From the NCBI RefSeq assembly GCF_030014955.1, contig NZ_JAGRPV010000001.1, positions 372,001 through 436,000 on the forward strand: a stretch of DNA of 64,000 nt, in the 5' to 3' direction. Both the position numbers and the translations under genes were made by a program. The stretch is from Cohnella hashimotonis (lineage in GTDB: Bacteria > Bacillota > Bacilli > Paenibacillales > Paenibacillaceae). Below the pieces are notes generated by a model. It had not been told where the DNA came from. It worked only from the letters and a program-made list of their open reading frames with translations, and searched no databases. This document shows, piece after piece, positions 7,197-17,612 of the stretch (positions are counted from its first letter, which is position 1; each line of letters starts with the position of its first letter).

Positions 7197-8801
7197 TTAC
7201 CTATTCTTATACTCGCTGGGCGTGAAGCCCGTCCTCTTCTTGAACACCTTATAGAAATACTTCACGTTGCTGAAGCCTACCATTCCAGCCGTCGCTATGA
7301 CGTTGTGCTCGCCCGCCCGAAGCAGCTCCTTGGCTTTCTCGATGCGATAATTGCTTACGTAGTCTACGAAGTTTTCGTTCATCTCTTTCTTGAAGATGTT
7401 GCTGAAGTATGTCGGCGTGAGGTGAATGTGTTCGGCTACGGACTCCAGGGATAGTTCATTGGCGTAGTTGTCATGGATATATCTGCGGGCTTTCTCGACG
7501 ATTCGTTTATTTCCCTTATCTCTAGCTTGCTGCAAAGCCTTGAAGCTAACATTTAACGTATCGTGGAACCATTCGATAATCTCATCGATATGCGTGCATT
7601 GATTGACTTCTTCATATAGCGTGAGCTCGTCGCCCAATAACGCCATCGGCTCGACATCCAGACGTTCAAGTATTTTATGAAGCAAGATAATGATCTGGAA
7701 ATTCAGTTTCAACAAGCTGGCCCTGTCCACATAATCAAGCGAGAAGAACGGGGTATACAGTTCCTTGACAATGTTCATGGCCGTCTCTTGCTCGCCTTTC
7801 TCGAGCGCCGAGAGCATCTCTTGCTCGATCTGGAAGCTGAGCACTTTGAATTTATCGCGTCGAACGTTGGGATTGTCGAAGGGAATGACGCAATTTCCTC
7901 CCCGAATCAGGCGCTGCGACAGCGCGCTGTGGGAGGTTTCGTAAGAACGAATCAAATGGAGGAAATCGGCCGTCGTTGTACCGACTCCAATCGTTACTTC
8001 ATGCTGAAGAAACTTCAACACGCTGTCTTTGATTTCAATGCAAGGCTTCATGAGGGGGGATATCTCGGCGTTAGATTCTTCATCGGGAAAGTTGACAAGC
8101 AAACCAAGCCCTTCCTCCAAATCGAATGCGAACGAGGAGAAGCCGTGATTCATGAAGATTTCGCCGGCAATATTCTCAATGCCGTATTTGATCAGGGACA
8201 TTTCGTTCGGCGAGAAGCGTTCGATCAGTACGACGTACCGATCCAGACTGATGCTGAGCACGCAGAACGCGCGGTGCGCGAAGCTGATCTCCAACTCCTG
8301 AAGCCGATGCCGCAAGTAGTTCTCTGGGTTCGATCTCTGAGTTACGAGCTCTCTGACGAAGCGGCGCCTCATCGAGGAGACGCCTTGGTTCATCTTGATC
8401 TTCATGAGCAGGTTGGATTCATGAAAGCGATCTTGCTGTTGCAGCTTCTCCTTCGACTTATGAATTACGATCTGAAGCTGCCCAGCGGATACGGGCTTGA
8501 GTAAGTAGGACAGAGCGCCAAGATCCAACGCGGTTTGAACGTATTCGAACAAGTCATACCCGCTCAACAAGACGAATAGCGTTTCGTCGTTCATCTGTTT
8601 TAATGTCTTCAACAGCTCGATGCCGTCCATTCTCGGCATTCGAATGTCGGCGATAATCAAATCGGGGCGATGGTGCGCGATTAGCTGCAAGGCCTCGACG
8701 CCGTCTTCGGCTTGCTCGATGTCGCTATAGCCCAGGCCTTCCAAGCTTTGAATCACCGAATCTCTGACAAGGGCTTCATCGTCGACGACGAGTATTTTCA
8801 T
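7197..8801 (-). CDS. YesN-type response regulator with AraC DNA-binding domain
   Basis: 534 residues. The receiver (1-120) has D7/D8 and the phospho-acceptor D52 in IADIRMPRMDG. A long central region of unknown fold follows, and a C-terminal AraC-type double helix-turn-helix (about 436-534) ends in GFSNVKYFYKVFKKRTGFTPSEYK. Start ATG 8801 follows an AGGAG site and shares bases with the stop of the kinase gene (TAATG), indicating translational coupling. In Paenibacillaceae such pairs activate a neighbouring sugar ABC operon, here the divergent locus starting at 10837. Confidence 0.92.
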   Translation of the reverse strand: MKILVVDDEALVRDSVIQSLEGLGYSDIEQAEDGVEALQLIAHHRPDLIIADIRMPRMDGIELLKTLKQMNDETLFVLLSGYDLFEYVQTALDLGALSYLLKPVSAGQLQIVIHKSKEKLQQQDRFHESNLLMKIKMNQGVSSMRRRFVRELVTQRSNPENYLRHRLQELEISFAHRAFCVLSISLDRYVVLIERFSPNEMSLIKYGIENIAGEIFMNHGFSSFAFDLEEGLGLLVNFPDEESNAEISPLMKPCIEIKDSVLKFLQHEVTIGVGTTTADFLHLIRSYETSHSALSQRLIRGGNCVIPFDNPNVRRDKFKVLSFQIEQEMLSALEKGEQETAMNIVKELYTPFFSLDYVDRASLLKLNFQIIILLHKILERLDVEPMALLGDELTLYEEVNQCTHIDEIIEWFHDTLNVSFKALQQARDKGNKRIVEKARRYIHDNYANELSLESVAEHIHLTPTYFSNIFKKEMNENFVDYVSNYRIEKAKELLRAGEHNVIATAGMVGFSNVKYFYKVFKKRTGFTPSEYKNR

Positions 8802-10591
8802 TAGCGATCTCCTCCCGGCAGGGTTAGGGTAAGGGACGGCTTGTCCGAAGCTTCGGCGGGCAGCGTAATCTTGACGACCGTCTCCGAGCGATTGTTTATG
8901 AATAGCTTCAGTCCGTACTGGCTCCCGTAAGTCAGCTTGATTCTGGCGTTCACATTGAAGATACCCATATGTTCGGAATAGGGATTGGTGGTGAAGTCCC
9001 CGTTCCATTCCAGGGATTGGTTAATGCGCTGCAGCTTGTCTGCCTCTATCCCTGCGCCGTTATCGACAATGTAGACGAAGAACATATCCTTGGAGGATTT
9101 CGCGGTTATTCTAAGCGTTCCTTTCCCTTCTTTGGGATCCAGGCCATGAATGAAGGCGTTCTCGATCAAGGGCTGAAGGGATAGCCGAACGATGCCGTAC
9201 GACAGAACGTCATCGTCGATATCGTAGCTCACCTGGTACCTGTCGGCGAACCGGCATTTCTGGATATAGATATACTTCTTGACATGCTCAAGTTCTTCCG
9301 AGAAGGAGACGATGTATTTGCCCTTGCTCAGACTGTATCTGAACATGGCGGACAGGCTCTTGATCATGGTGGCGGACTTGGCGAAGTCCCGCTTATCGAT
9401 AACGGATAAGATCGAAGTCAGCGTGTTGAACAGAAAATGCGGATTAATCTGGCTTTGGAGCACATCCAGCTCGGCTTGCTTCTTCAACAGGCCGATCTGG
9501 TAGTTCTGCTGGATCAAACTCTCGATGTTCTGGACCATTACGTTAAAGGCGACGCCGATCTGGCTGAGCTCGTCCTCTCCCCTGATGGCAACCCGCGTGC
9601 TGAAGTCTCCTTTGGACAGCTTCCTCAAGGAGAAGAGGAGCTTCTTCAACGGGCTAGTGACGACGTGCGAGAAGTACAGGGAGAGCACGAAAGCGAACAG
9701 GATGAGGACGGTCAATAATACCAAGTTGATATCGCGCAGAAACAAGTTTTTTTCCTTCAACTCCGACAAGGGAATAGCGGAGATGACCTTCCATTGATAC
9801 TTCTCGGAACCGCTGAAGTTGACTAGCCATTCGCGAGATTCGATGCCGAGCTTGAAGGATCCGGAGATATTCGCATGGGCACGTTCGATCAGTTTGTCGT
9901 AATAAGCCGGAGAAAGCGTCGCGTCAGAATAAATGACCGCGCCGCTGTTGCCTACGACCATGAAGTGTTGATTATTCTCCCACTCGATCGCGGAGACGAT
10001 ATTGGAGAATTGGGATATTTCCTGATCGAACACGATAATGCCCGCGGGCTGACTCGTTTGCAGATTAATAATCGAGCGCGAGATGGAAATGACGGATTTA
10101 TTGTTCGGAGAGCCTGCATCGATGAATTTATTGAGGTGCGGTTCCATGATCAGGGGCATGCCTTTCAGGCCCATCGTCTCCGCGACCCACGGTTCTTCTT
10201 TAACGTTGTATAGATTGATTGCATTGCCTTGTTTGCCGGAATAGTAAAGGACGCTTCCGTCCGTAGACAGAAGCGTTATCGCGTATAGATTTTCATTGCT
10301 TTGAAGCAGGCTATTCAAATAATTGGACACTCTGCTGTAAGTGGACAGATACTCCGTGCTCATGCTTTCGTCGGTGAGAGACAGCACATGGATGATGTCG
10401 TCCAGGTTGGAATAGATCGCCATCGACTGGCGCGTCAAATTCGCCAGATTCTCTTCCATGGTTTTGACGATCTGCTGATTGATCCGCCCTTGATAGTTGG
10501 TATAGTCTCTCTCCAGCCTCGCCGTGGACATGGTGTACGAGATGCCGCCGAACAAGATAATCGGCAAGGAGGTTACGGCGACGTAGATCAT
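8801..10591 (-). CDS. YesM-type sensor histidine kinase
   Basis: 596 residues from ATG 10591, the only canonical start. The basic stretch just upstream (IVKLIRKSVKSKLF) suggests the true N-terminus may be 10-15 codons longer with a rare start codon. Order: membrane helix, large extracytoplasmic dCACHE-like sensor (about 30-270), second membrane helix, HAMP (about 300-355), the His_kinase motif QINPHFLFNTL and an ATPase domain with LQPLIENAFIHG and DNGAGI. It probably senses an extracellular oligosaccharide or a loaded binding protein and signals to the coupled YesN-type regulator. Confidence 0.92.
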   Translation of the reverse strand: MIYVAVTSLPIILFGGISYTMSTARLERDYTNYQGRINQQIVKTMEENLANLTRQSMAIYSNLDDIIHVLSLTDESMSTEYLSTYSRVSNYLNSLLQSNENLYAITLLSTDGSVLYYSGKQGNAINLYNVKEEPWVAETMGLKGMPLIMEPHLNKFIDAGSPNNKSVISISRSIINLQTSQPAGIIVFDQEISQFSNIVSAIEWENNQHFMVVGNSGAVIYSDATLSPAYYDKLIERAHANISGSFKLGIESREWLVNFSGSEKYQWKVISAIPLSELKEKNLFLRDINLVLLTVLILFAFVLSLYFSHVVTSPLKKLLFSLRKLSKGDFSTRVAIRGEDELSQIGVAFNVMVQNIESLIQQNYQIGLLKKQAELDVLQSQINPHFLFNTLTSILSVIDKRDFAKSATMIKSLSAMFRYSLSKGKYIVSFSEELEHVKKYIYIQKCRFADRYQVSYDIDDDVLSYGIVRLSLQPLIENAFIHGLDPKEGKGTLRITAKSSKDMFFVYIVDNGAGIEADKLQRINQSLEWNGDFTTNPYSEHMGIFNVNARIKLTYGSQYGLKLFINNRSETVVKITLPAEASDKPSLTLTLPGGDR

Positions 10592-10836
10592 AAACAGCTT
10601 GCTTTTGACGCTTTTACGAATGAGCTTGACGATCGTTATCGCCCCCTGTCTACGATCGGTAGACTTACTCTACCATCCACATTTGCGAATAAGCAATACG
10701 GGCAATAGGAAAGCCTCGATTGCATAAAAAAGTGTACCTTTTTTTAATTTTTGATCACTTCTCGCCTATAGCCGATGACTTTATATTGGAGATGCGAGGA
10801 CAAGAATTTAAATCGACAGAAGAGGGTGGAAGTAAC

Positions 10837-12186
10837 ATGAGAAAGTCATGGTTAAGTTTCCTAAGCTTCGCTTTATTGGCGTTACTTATTTCCGGATGCG
10901 GGGCGAACGGGAACAACGAAGCGAGCCCGTCCGCGCAGCCTAGCGGAGAGGCGAGCCAGCCGGCGCAATCAAGCGGCGCCGAAGCGGAGGAAGTTACGCT
11001 TAAGTATGCCTCGTGGATGTCGAAGGGCGAGGATAAGCCGACGCTCGATGCATTCATGCAAGCGAACCCGAACATCAAGATCGCGGATGAAGTAATTGAC
11101 GGCAAGCAGTACAGCCAGTTGATTCAGACTCGGATTCTATCGGAAGATGCGCCTGATGTCTACTTGTTGCCTTTCGACCAATATACGAAATACGCGAAGG
11201 AAGGGCATCTGCTCGACCTGACCGACGAGCCTGGCATGAAGTTGATGATCGACAATCCGTTGGTTGACGAGGCTTTCAAGATCGATGGCAAAAGATACGG
11301 GTTCATGGTGAACTCCGGCGCGCCGATCAATCCGATCTATTACAACAAGAAAATTTTCGAAAAGTATAATCTCGCTCCGCCGACGAATGCCGAAGAATTC
11401 CTGAAAGTCAGCGAAACGCTCAAAGCGAATAACGTCGAGCCGCTCGTATTTGGCGCGAAGGATGCCTGGACGCTGTCGGGTACGCTCTTTACGGCCATGT
11501 TCCGGTCGTATGCATTGCCTAAAGCCAATAACGATATCTTCTATTCGTTGGCTACGGGCAGCGCAAAGCCGTCGGAGCTCATCGATTATCCGCTCTCCTT
11601 CATCGCCGAGCTGACGCAAAAAGGGTACATCTCCAAAGCATCGTCCACGCTGACCTATGACCAGTCCGTACAGTACTTCGCGGACGGCAAAGCGGCAATG
11701 CTGCCGCAGGGCACATGGGTTCCGACGTTGGATCCGATCGTTAACGCGAATAAGGACGTATTCGAATTGGGTGCTTTCGTTCCGCCCGTTCCGGAAGTGG
11801 ACGGCAAGAAACACGCGCTCAGCAACGGAGATCGGATTCTCGTTATCTCCTCTAAGACCAAGAACGTGGAAGCGGCCAAGAAACTGTTCAACTTCTTCGT
11901 CGAACCGGCGAATTTGCGGGCGTACATCGAAGCGCAATCCTTGTTCACGGTGTTGAAGGGACTGGATTTCAAGACGGCTCCGGTGCTCCAGGATTTTGTC
12001 AATAGCTTCGCGTCCGATAGCTTCGCGGTCACGATCGGCAGCAAATCCGCGTTGACCCCGGCCTTTAATAAAGAAGTGGATATCGCGCTGCAGAATATTC
12101 TGGTCGGCTCGACGGTGAGCAAAGAATTGAAACGGTTGGATGAGGAATTCGAGAAGACGAAAAGCCAGATGGTCATTAAGGAATAA
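10837..12186 (+). CDS. Sugar ABC transporter substrate-binding lipoprotein
   Basis: 449 residues from ATG 10837 (GAGGGTGG site upstream). The signal peptide ends in a lipobox (LLISGC), followed by a Ser/Pro/Gln-rich linker and a type-1 extracellular solute-binding fold (MalE-like) including the family landmarks GKAAMLPQGTW and a C-terminal helical domain. It captures a sugar or oligosaccharide outside the cell for the two permeases that follow. No ATPase is encoded here; a shared MsmX-like ATPase elsewhere is usual for this class. Linkage to alpha-galactosidase and glycosidase genes suggests galactose-containing plant glycans. Confidence 0.93.
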   Translation: MRKSWLSFLSFALLALLISGCGANGNNEASPSAQPSGEASQPAQSSGAEAEEVTLKYASWMSKGEDKPTLDAFMQANPNIKIADEVIDGKQYSQLIQTRILSEDAPDVYLLPFDQYTKYAKEGHLLDLTDEPGMKLMIDNPLVDEAFKIDGKRYGFMVNSGAPINPIYYNKKIFEKYNLAPPTNAEEFLKVSETLKANNVEPLVFGAKDAWTLSGTLFTAMFRSYALPKANNDIFYSLATGSAKPSELIDYPLSFIAELTQKGYISKASSTLTYDQSVQYFADGKAAMLPQGTWVPTLDPIVNANKDVFELGAFVPPVPEVDGKKHALSNGDRILVISSKTKNVEAAKKLFNFFVEPANLRAYIEAQSLFTVLKGLDFKTAPVLQDFVNSFASDSFAVTIGSKSALTPAFNKEVDIALQNILVGSTVSKELKRLDEEFEKTKSQMVIKE

Positions 12187-12196
12187 CAAGAACGGG

Positions 12197-12224
12197 GGAG
12201 GCGGAGTTGTATTTATCCGCCTCC
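12197..12224 (+). terminator. Intercistronic hairpin after the binding-protein gene
   Basis: GGAGGCGGA pairs with TCCGCCTCC around a 10-base loop with no T-run. Hairpins at this place commonly stabilise the abundant binding-protein mRNA or partly attenuate permease expression. Confidence 0.6.
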
Positions 12225-12248
12225 TCATCAAATGAATGGAGCAAAGAG

Positions 12249-13136
12249 ATGATTACCAAACGCGCAAAACGAGATTTTATATCGGCCTGTCTCTTTTTGG
12301 TCCCGGCGTTATGTTTGTTTCTAACCTTCAAGTACTATCCGCTGATGATGACTTTATATTATTCGTTCACGAATTGGGATGGATTCAGCAAGGCATTCGA
12401 ATATGTGAGTTTCGATAACTTCTTGAACATCTTCCATGAAAGCAAAATTTACGGCGCCTTCATGAATACGATCTACTTCGCGGTAATCAGTATATTGGTC
12501 GGTACCGCGGTACAGCTGGGATTGGCCATTATCTTAATTAATAAGCTGAAGGGCAATCGTTTTTTTAGAACGATTTTATATATGCCTTCCGTAATCAGCT
12601 CGTTAATCATTAGCCTGACGTGGATCTCGTTCTTTCAATATAACGGCATTATTAACCGGGTGCTCGAATCAGTCGGTCTGGATATGCTCATTCGCAATTG
12701 GCTGGCCGACGCCGACATTACGATTAACGTGCTAGCGGCCATTAATATATGGCAGTGGGCCGGATACGGAATGATTATCTATATTACGGGCTTGCAGAGC
12801 ATCCCGACTGAAGTGAAAGAAGCTGCCGCGTTGGACGGTGCGACGGGCTGGAGCAAATTCATGCGGATTACGCTCCCGCTTATTATGCCTGCGGTTACGG
12901 TCAATATGTTCATCTCGATAACGGGCGCCCTTAAGGTGTTCGAGCTTCCTTTCATACTCACCGGAGGGGGTCCGATGAACTCGACGAACACCGTTACCAT
13001 GCAAATCTACAACACGGCATTCCTTTCCAACCAGTTCGGGTACGCGAGCAGTATCGGCCTGACATTCTTCCTATTCATCGCTATTCTGACCCTTATTCAA
13101 TTGAGAATAACGAGAAGGATGGAGGTGGAGTACTAG
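12249..13136 (+). CDS. Sugar ABC transporter permease (MalF/UgpA type)
   Basis: 295 residues from ATG 12249. Six membrane helices; the EAA cytosolic loop for contact with the ATPase reads EVKEAAALDGATGWSKFMRITLPLI. N-terminal motif FLVPALCLFLTFKYYPLMMTLYYSFTNW is typical of MalF/UgpA permeases. Its TAG stop touches the ATG of the next permease. Confidence 0.93.
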   Translation: MITKRAKRDFISACLFLVPALCLFLTFKYYPLMMTLYYSFTNWDGFSKAFEYVSFDNFLNIFHESKIYGAFMNTIYFAVISILVGTAVQLGLAIILINKLKGNRFFRTILYMPSVISSLIISLTWISFFQYNGIINRVLESVGLDMLIRNWLADADITINVLAAINIWQWAGYGMIIYITGLQSIPTEVKEAAALDGATGWSKFMRITLPLIMPAVTVNMFISITGALKVFELPFILTGGGPMNSTNTVTMQIYNTAFLSNQFGYASSIGLTFFLFIAILTLIQLRITRRMEVEY

Positions 13137-13946
13137 ATGATTCGGAAATTCCAGTATTTCGTGTTGTATGTCGCCGTTGCGGTCATCTCCATTCCGGTGC
13201 TTAACATCGTGCTAAGCAGCTTTAAGACCAACGAAGAGATCAACCGCGTATTCACGTTGCCTTCGTCGTTGCAGTTCGATAATTATCGCCGCGTGTTCGA
13301 ATCTTCGGAGATTCCCCTCAATATTCTCAATTCTCTTGGTATTACCGGCAGCGCGATTCTGATCGCGATCTTCTTGACTTCGATGGCATCCTATACGTTG
13401 GCGAGAAGATACGAAGCATTCTTTCAACTGATCTATCTGCTGTTCATCAGCGCGGCCATGATTCCGGTCGCCGCGAATTTGGTGCCGTTGTATGTCCTGA
13501 TCAACAAGCTGGGGCTCGTCGATACCCGAACGGCCATCGTGCTGATCAGCGCGGCAAGCGCGATTCCGATGGGGATTCTGCTGTATACGGGATTTATCAA
13601 GGGCATACCCAAGAGCTTGGAGGAATCGGCCAGCATAGACGGATACGGAAAAATAAGCATGTTCTTCAAGATCATCTTTCCCTTGCTGAAGCCAGTGACG
13701 GTTACTTACGCGGTCATCTCTTCCATAAGCGTATGGAATGACTTCCTCATGCCGCTGCTCTTCCTGCGGACTGAATCGAAGAAGACGATTACGCTGGCCG
13801 TGTACGCGTTCACGAGCGAATACGTCAATGATTGGGGAGCCATCTACGCGCTTCTGACCATTGCTTTTATAATACCGGTGCTGTTCTTCATCTTGAACCA
13901 GAAGCACTTTTACAACGGGATGACGGACGGCGCGGTAAAAATGTAG
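13137..13946 (+). CDS. Sugar ABC transporter permease (MalG/UgpE type)
   Basis: 269 residues, starting directly after the previous stop. Six membrane helices, with the EAA loop PKSLEESASIDGYGKISMFFKIIFPLL and the C-terminal family ending GMTDGAVKM. It pairs with the preceding permease to form the channel. Confidence 0.93.
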   Translation: MIRKFQYFVLYVAVAVISIPVLNIVLSSFKTNEEINRVFTLPSSLQFDNYRRVFESSEIPLNILNSLGITGSAILIAIFLTSMASYTLARRYEAFFQLIYLLFISAAMIPVAANLVPLYVLINKLGLVDTRTAIVLISAASAIPMGILLYTGFIKGIPKSLEESASIDGYGKISMFFKIIFPLLKPVTVTYAVISSISVWNDFLMPLLFLRTESKKTITLAVYAFTSEYVNDWGAIYALLTIAFIIPVLFFILNQKHFYNGMTDGAVKM

Positions 13947-13973
13947 AACAAAAGCGAAAGAAGGGGAATATCA

Positions 13974-15272
13974 GTGAGCCAAGCTGTATATGAGGAGCCG
14001 TCTCAACAAATACCGATCCTGGTAACGGCGGATGTCGTCGTCTGCGGAGGGGGACCGGCAGGAGTCGCGGCAGCCATCGCCTCGGCGCGCGGGGGCGCAC
14101 GCACCGTTCTGCTGGAGAATCAGGGCTGTCTAGGGGGCATATGGACTTCCGGGCTGCTCTCGTGGATTATCGACGCCGGCAATAAGAAAGGCCTCATGCG
14201 TGAAATCGTTGCTCGTCTGGATCGACGTAAAGCGAGAATCGCCAGCTCAGGGGAGGACTTTACTTACGATCCTGAAGAAATGAAGCTCCTGCTGGAGGAA
14301 ATGTGCGAAGAAGCGGGCGTAACGGTCATGCTGCATACCCGTGTCGTCCATGCGGCCGTCGAAGGGGCGGGGCGGCTTACGCTTGCGATTACCGAATCCA
14401 AATCGGGCAGACAGGCGTGGGCCGCGAGCCTGTTCATCGACGCTACCGGCGATGGCGATCTTGCGGCTCGCGCGGGTTGCCGATTCGATCTGGGCAGACC
14501 CCGCTCGGGGGAAACTCAACCGATGAGCCTGATGGCATTGGTTGCGGGAATCAATCCGGATGAAGTGGCTGTCTATACGATGGACGGCGTTAACGAGACG
14601 CCGAAGGCCAGACTGCTCGAGCGGATGGAGCAAGCAGGACAAACGCCATCTTATGCGGCTCCGTCGTTATTCCATATCCGCGATGGCTTGTTCGCTCTCA
14701 TGGCCAACCATGAATACGGGGCTTCCGCGCTTCAGGCGTCGCAGGTCACCCAGGCTACCCTGCATGCAAGGAAGGAGCTTCATCGCATTATCGACGGCCT
14801 TAGGTCGCTCGGCGGCGAGTGGGCGAACATTCGGATCGTCAGTACGGCTAACCATATCGGGGTGCGCGAAGGCAGGCGAATTCATGGACGGTATACCGTT
14901 AGCGAACAGGATCTGCAAGCGGGCATCTGGCACGAAGATGCCGTCTGCCGCGTTCGTTACGGAATCGACATCCATTCCACGAACCCGGACCAGGGCAAAG
15001 GATTCGGCGACGATGGCAAGAGAAGCTTGCCCTATGATATTCCCCTGCGCGCGTTAATCGCGGCGGACGTGGACGGCTTGCTTATGGCCGGTCGCTGCAT
15101 TAGCGGGGATTTCATCGCGCATTCCAGCTACAGGGTTACGGGCAACGCAGTTGCCATGGGACAGGCTGCCGGAGCGGCAGCGGCAATCGCCGCGATCGCG
15201 AACGTATTGCCGCAGCACTTGAATGGGGCGGATATCGCACAAGCGCTGCAGCGATTGGAGGAAACGAATTGA
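13974..15272 (+). CDS. FAD-dependent oxidoreductase, glycan-locus type (copy 1)
   Basis: 432 residues from GTG 13974. The dinucleotide-binding motif VVCGGGPAGVAAAIASARGG is near residue 20, and the second FAD motif DATGDGDLAARAG is near residue 155. C-terminal LLMAGRCISGDFIAHSSYRVTGNAVAMGQAAG closes the FAD site. This is the FAD_oxidored (PF12831) family, common beside carbohydrate genes in Paenibacillus and Bacteroidetes but poorly characterised. It lies between transporter and glycosidase and overlaps the glycosidase by 4 bases, so it is probably cytosolic and acts on the imported sugar. The substrate is unknown. Confidence 0.85.
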   Translation: MSQAVYEEPSQQIPILVTADVVVCGGGPAGVAAAIASARGGARTVLLENQGCLGGIWTSGLLSWIIDAGNKKGLMREIVARLDRRKARIASSGEDFTYDPEEMKLLLEEMCEEAGVTVMLHTRVVHAAVEGAGRLTLAITESKSGRQAWAASLFIDATGDGDLAARAGCRFDLGRPRSGETQPMSLMALVAGINPDEVAVYTMDGVNETPKARLLERMEQAGQTPSYAAPSLFHIRDGLFALMANHEYGASALQASQVTQATLHARKELHRIIDGLRSLGGEWANIRIVSTANHIGVREGRRIHGRYTVSEQDLQAGIWHEDAVCRVRYGIDIHSTNPDQGKGFGDDGKRSLPYDIPLRALIAADVDGLLMAGRCISGDFIAHSSYRVTGNAVAMGQAAGAAAAIAAIANVLPQHLNGADIAQALQRLEETN

Positions 15273-17584
15273 AACCAAAGCTGTACATGGATCTATCGAA
15301 CGAGAGCGGGCAAATCGCTATTGGTTATGAAGCCGACGCGGACATCGTTGCGTTTCATTTCGGCTTCTGCATCAAGCTTGGATCCGGAATCGTAATGACG
15401 GAGAGGGATTTCGTACGAGGAAGCTGTGAACGCCTTGGCGAGACCGGCGAAATAATATCGTATGCGGCGCATTACGGGAATTCGCGAATGGCGCTTGTAC
15501 TTCGCCTGGACTTGGCTCAAACCGGCAGCTATGCGGAATGGTCGTTCCGGATCGATAACCGCAGCGATGATCCGATTGAGATCGCAAGCGTGGACATCGG
15601 AGACGGACTGCTGACGAGGATCGGCCAACAGCCGTCTAGCGCACCTTGGAAGGCGTTAAATATTGGCCTGCAATCTACGGACGAGCACGTTGGAATCGAA
15701 ACCTTGACGCCCAATCGCCAACTTTATTTCGATTCCGTGACGATGCTTCATCAGACGGCGACCGGGAGGAACATTCTGATCGGATGCTGCACGTTCGAGC
15801 GCTATTTTCCCCATCTGCTGGTACAAGCGAGAGACGAGGACTCTTGCTACATCAATATCTCGAATGTAATGGAGCATTCGATCCTGCTGCCCGGGGAATC
15901 GGTTGCAACCGAGAAAGCGATCTTGCTGGTCGGAGGGCGGGACCATGACGGCCTGTTCAGTTTGTATATGGACAAGGTATGCCGGGAGATGAACCCGACC
16001 AGCAAATTTCGCAAGCCGCCTACAGGGTGGCTGTCGTGGTACTACTATTACGGGACGGTAACAGAGCAAGACATCTTAGACAATGTAAGCGGATTCAAAG
16101 AGTATCCCGACATTCGCCCGGAATATATCGTCATCGATGCCGGCTGGTTCCTGGAGTCTGGATTCGGGGATTGGGAGGCGAACGGCAAGTTTCCGCACGG
16201 CATGAAGCGGCTGGCTGACGAGATCGCGGCGGCGGGCTATAAGCCGGGACTGTGGTTTTCTCCGTTCCTGGCAGATGCAGGATCGCTAATGGTCAGGGAG
16301 CATCCGGACTGGCTGTTAAGGAAGAACGGCATCCCGGTCGCGGGAATGAATCCGACGGGAAGCGACGTGCTCGAACTGCATGAGAAGAACAAGATCAAAT
16401 TCGTGCTGGATCTCACGCATCCCGAAGTGCTGGTTTATCTGCATCGCTTGTTTCATCGCGCGGTCCACGAATGGGGCTTCAAGTATATCAAGTTGGATTT
16501 CCTTGTTCGGTCTTTATTCACGGATCAAGGCAACCACTCCAGTCTTATCCGGGATCAAGTGTTCTTCCCGGGTACGACAACGGCACAAGCTTATCGTAAC
16601 GCGATGCGCGTCATCCGGGAAGCGGCAGGAGAGGATTGTTATATTCTCGGCTGCGCCGCCCCTCTATTTACCAGCATCGGGAATCTGATCGATGGCAACC
16701 GAATGACGCCTGATATTACACGCAGGAACTATACGCCCGACCAAATCAGGCCAACGGCTTGGGAACTGGTGAAGATGTGCTCCAGAACGATGGCGGCGAG
16801 GTATTTCTTGCATGGCAGAGCGGGCTTCAACGATCCCGATGTGCTTGTCGTCCGGGGGCACGAACCGGAAGGGATTACCGATGAGTACATGCCTACGCTC
16901 GACGAAGCCCGCGTCTGGTCAGGCGTCGTCGCGCTATCCGGCGGGATGTTGTTCTATAACGACAAGCTGACGACACTGGAAGAGGACCGCAGGCCGTTGC
17001 TCAATCAGCTGTTTCCCATCGGTCCGGGCGCGGCCGTCCCGGTCGACTTTTTCAATACGGCCGTCCCCGCAATATGGAGGCTGCCGGTGCAACGAGGCGC
17101 GGATAGCTGGACGGTCTTGGGCCTATTCAATTGGGGAGAGACGACCAAGGATATCGCCGTAGACTTGAGAGAGCTGGGTTTTCACGAGGAGGAGGAGGCG
17201 CACGGCATAGAACTGTGGTCTCAAGCGTACGTTACGGGCCGAGATCGGTTGACGGCGTTCCAGGTTCCGCCGCGGGCGATGAGGTTTATCTCTCTGCAGG
17301 CCAAGGGTGACCGTCCCCATGTTATCGGCACGGATATGCATTTCACGCAGGGATGGGCCGAATTCGAGCACGTGGTCTGGGAGGATCGGACATTGACGCT
17401 CAAGTGGAATCCCGACTATACGCGGCGCGGGACGATATCGATCTATGTTCCTGCAGCGTTCATGGCGGATACGATCGATAGCAATGCGCGGGAAGCAAGC
17501 CGGTCAGGCCAAAGACTTACGGTTGTTCCGCATCCGGACGACGGCGGGACGTTATGGGTGAGATTCGATAAGGGCAGCCATTGA
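15269..17584 (+). CDS. GH36-like alpha-galactosidase
   Basis: 771 residues from TTG 15269, overlapping the previous stop (TTGA), with GGAGGAAA upstream. An N-terminal beta-sandwich (1-240) precedes a TIM barrel (about 250-580) and a C-terminal beta domain. Barrel landmarks: WLSWYYYYG, VIDAGWF, PGLWFSPF, KYIKLDFLVR with the probable nucleophile Asp, and RMTPDITR with the likely acid/base Asp. No signal peptide, so it should cleave an imported alpha-galactoside inside the cell. The motifs deviate from classic MelA (KWDMNR), so a related alpha-glycoside cannot be excluded. Confidence 0.85.
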   Translation: MKPKLYMDLSNESGQIAIGYEADADIVAFHFGFCIKLGSGIVMTERDFVRGSCERLGETGEIISYAAHYGNSRMALVLRLDLAQTGSYAEWSFRIDNRSDDPIEIASVDIGDGLLTRIGQQPSSAPWKALNIGLQSTDEHVGIETLTPNRQLYFDSVTMLHQTATGRNILIGCCTFERYFPHLLVQARDEDSCYINISNVMEHSILLPGESVATEKAILLVGGRDHDGLFSLYMDKVCREMNPTSKFRKPPTGWLSWYYYYGTVTEQDILDNVSGFKEYPDIRPEYIVIDAGWFLESGFGDWEANGKFPHGMKRLADEIAAAGYKPGLWFSPFLADAGSLMVREHPDWLLRKNGIPVAGMNPTGSDVLELHEKNKIKFVLDLTHPEVLVYLHRLFHRAVHEWGFKYIKLDFLVRSLFTDQGNHSSLIRDQVFFPGTTTAQAYRNAMRVIREAAGEDCYILGCAAPLFTSIGNLIDGNRMTPDITRRNYTPDQIRPTAWELVKMCSRTMAARYFLHGRAGFNDPDVLVVRGHEPEGITDEYMPTLDEARVWSGVVALSGGMLFYNDKLTTLEEDRRPLLNQLFPIGPGAAVPVDFFNTAVPAIWRLPVQRGADSWTVLGLFNWGETTKDIAVDLRELGFHEEEEAHGIELWSQAYVTGRDRLTAFQVPPRAMRFISLQAKGDRPHVIGTDMHFTQGWAEFEHVVWEDRTLTLKWNPDYTRRGTISIYVPAAFMADTIDSNAREASRSGQRLTVVPHPDDGGTLWVRFDKGSH

Positions 17585-17612
17585 TTCGCCGAACGAACAC
17601 CGAATAGAGGAG

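Noticed and set aside
11137..12231. A 364-codon antisense frame opposite the sugar-binding lipoprotein
   Set aside because: High-GC mirror frame with Arg/Glu-rich composition, no ribosome site and no recognisable motif; the sense gene is certain.
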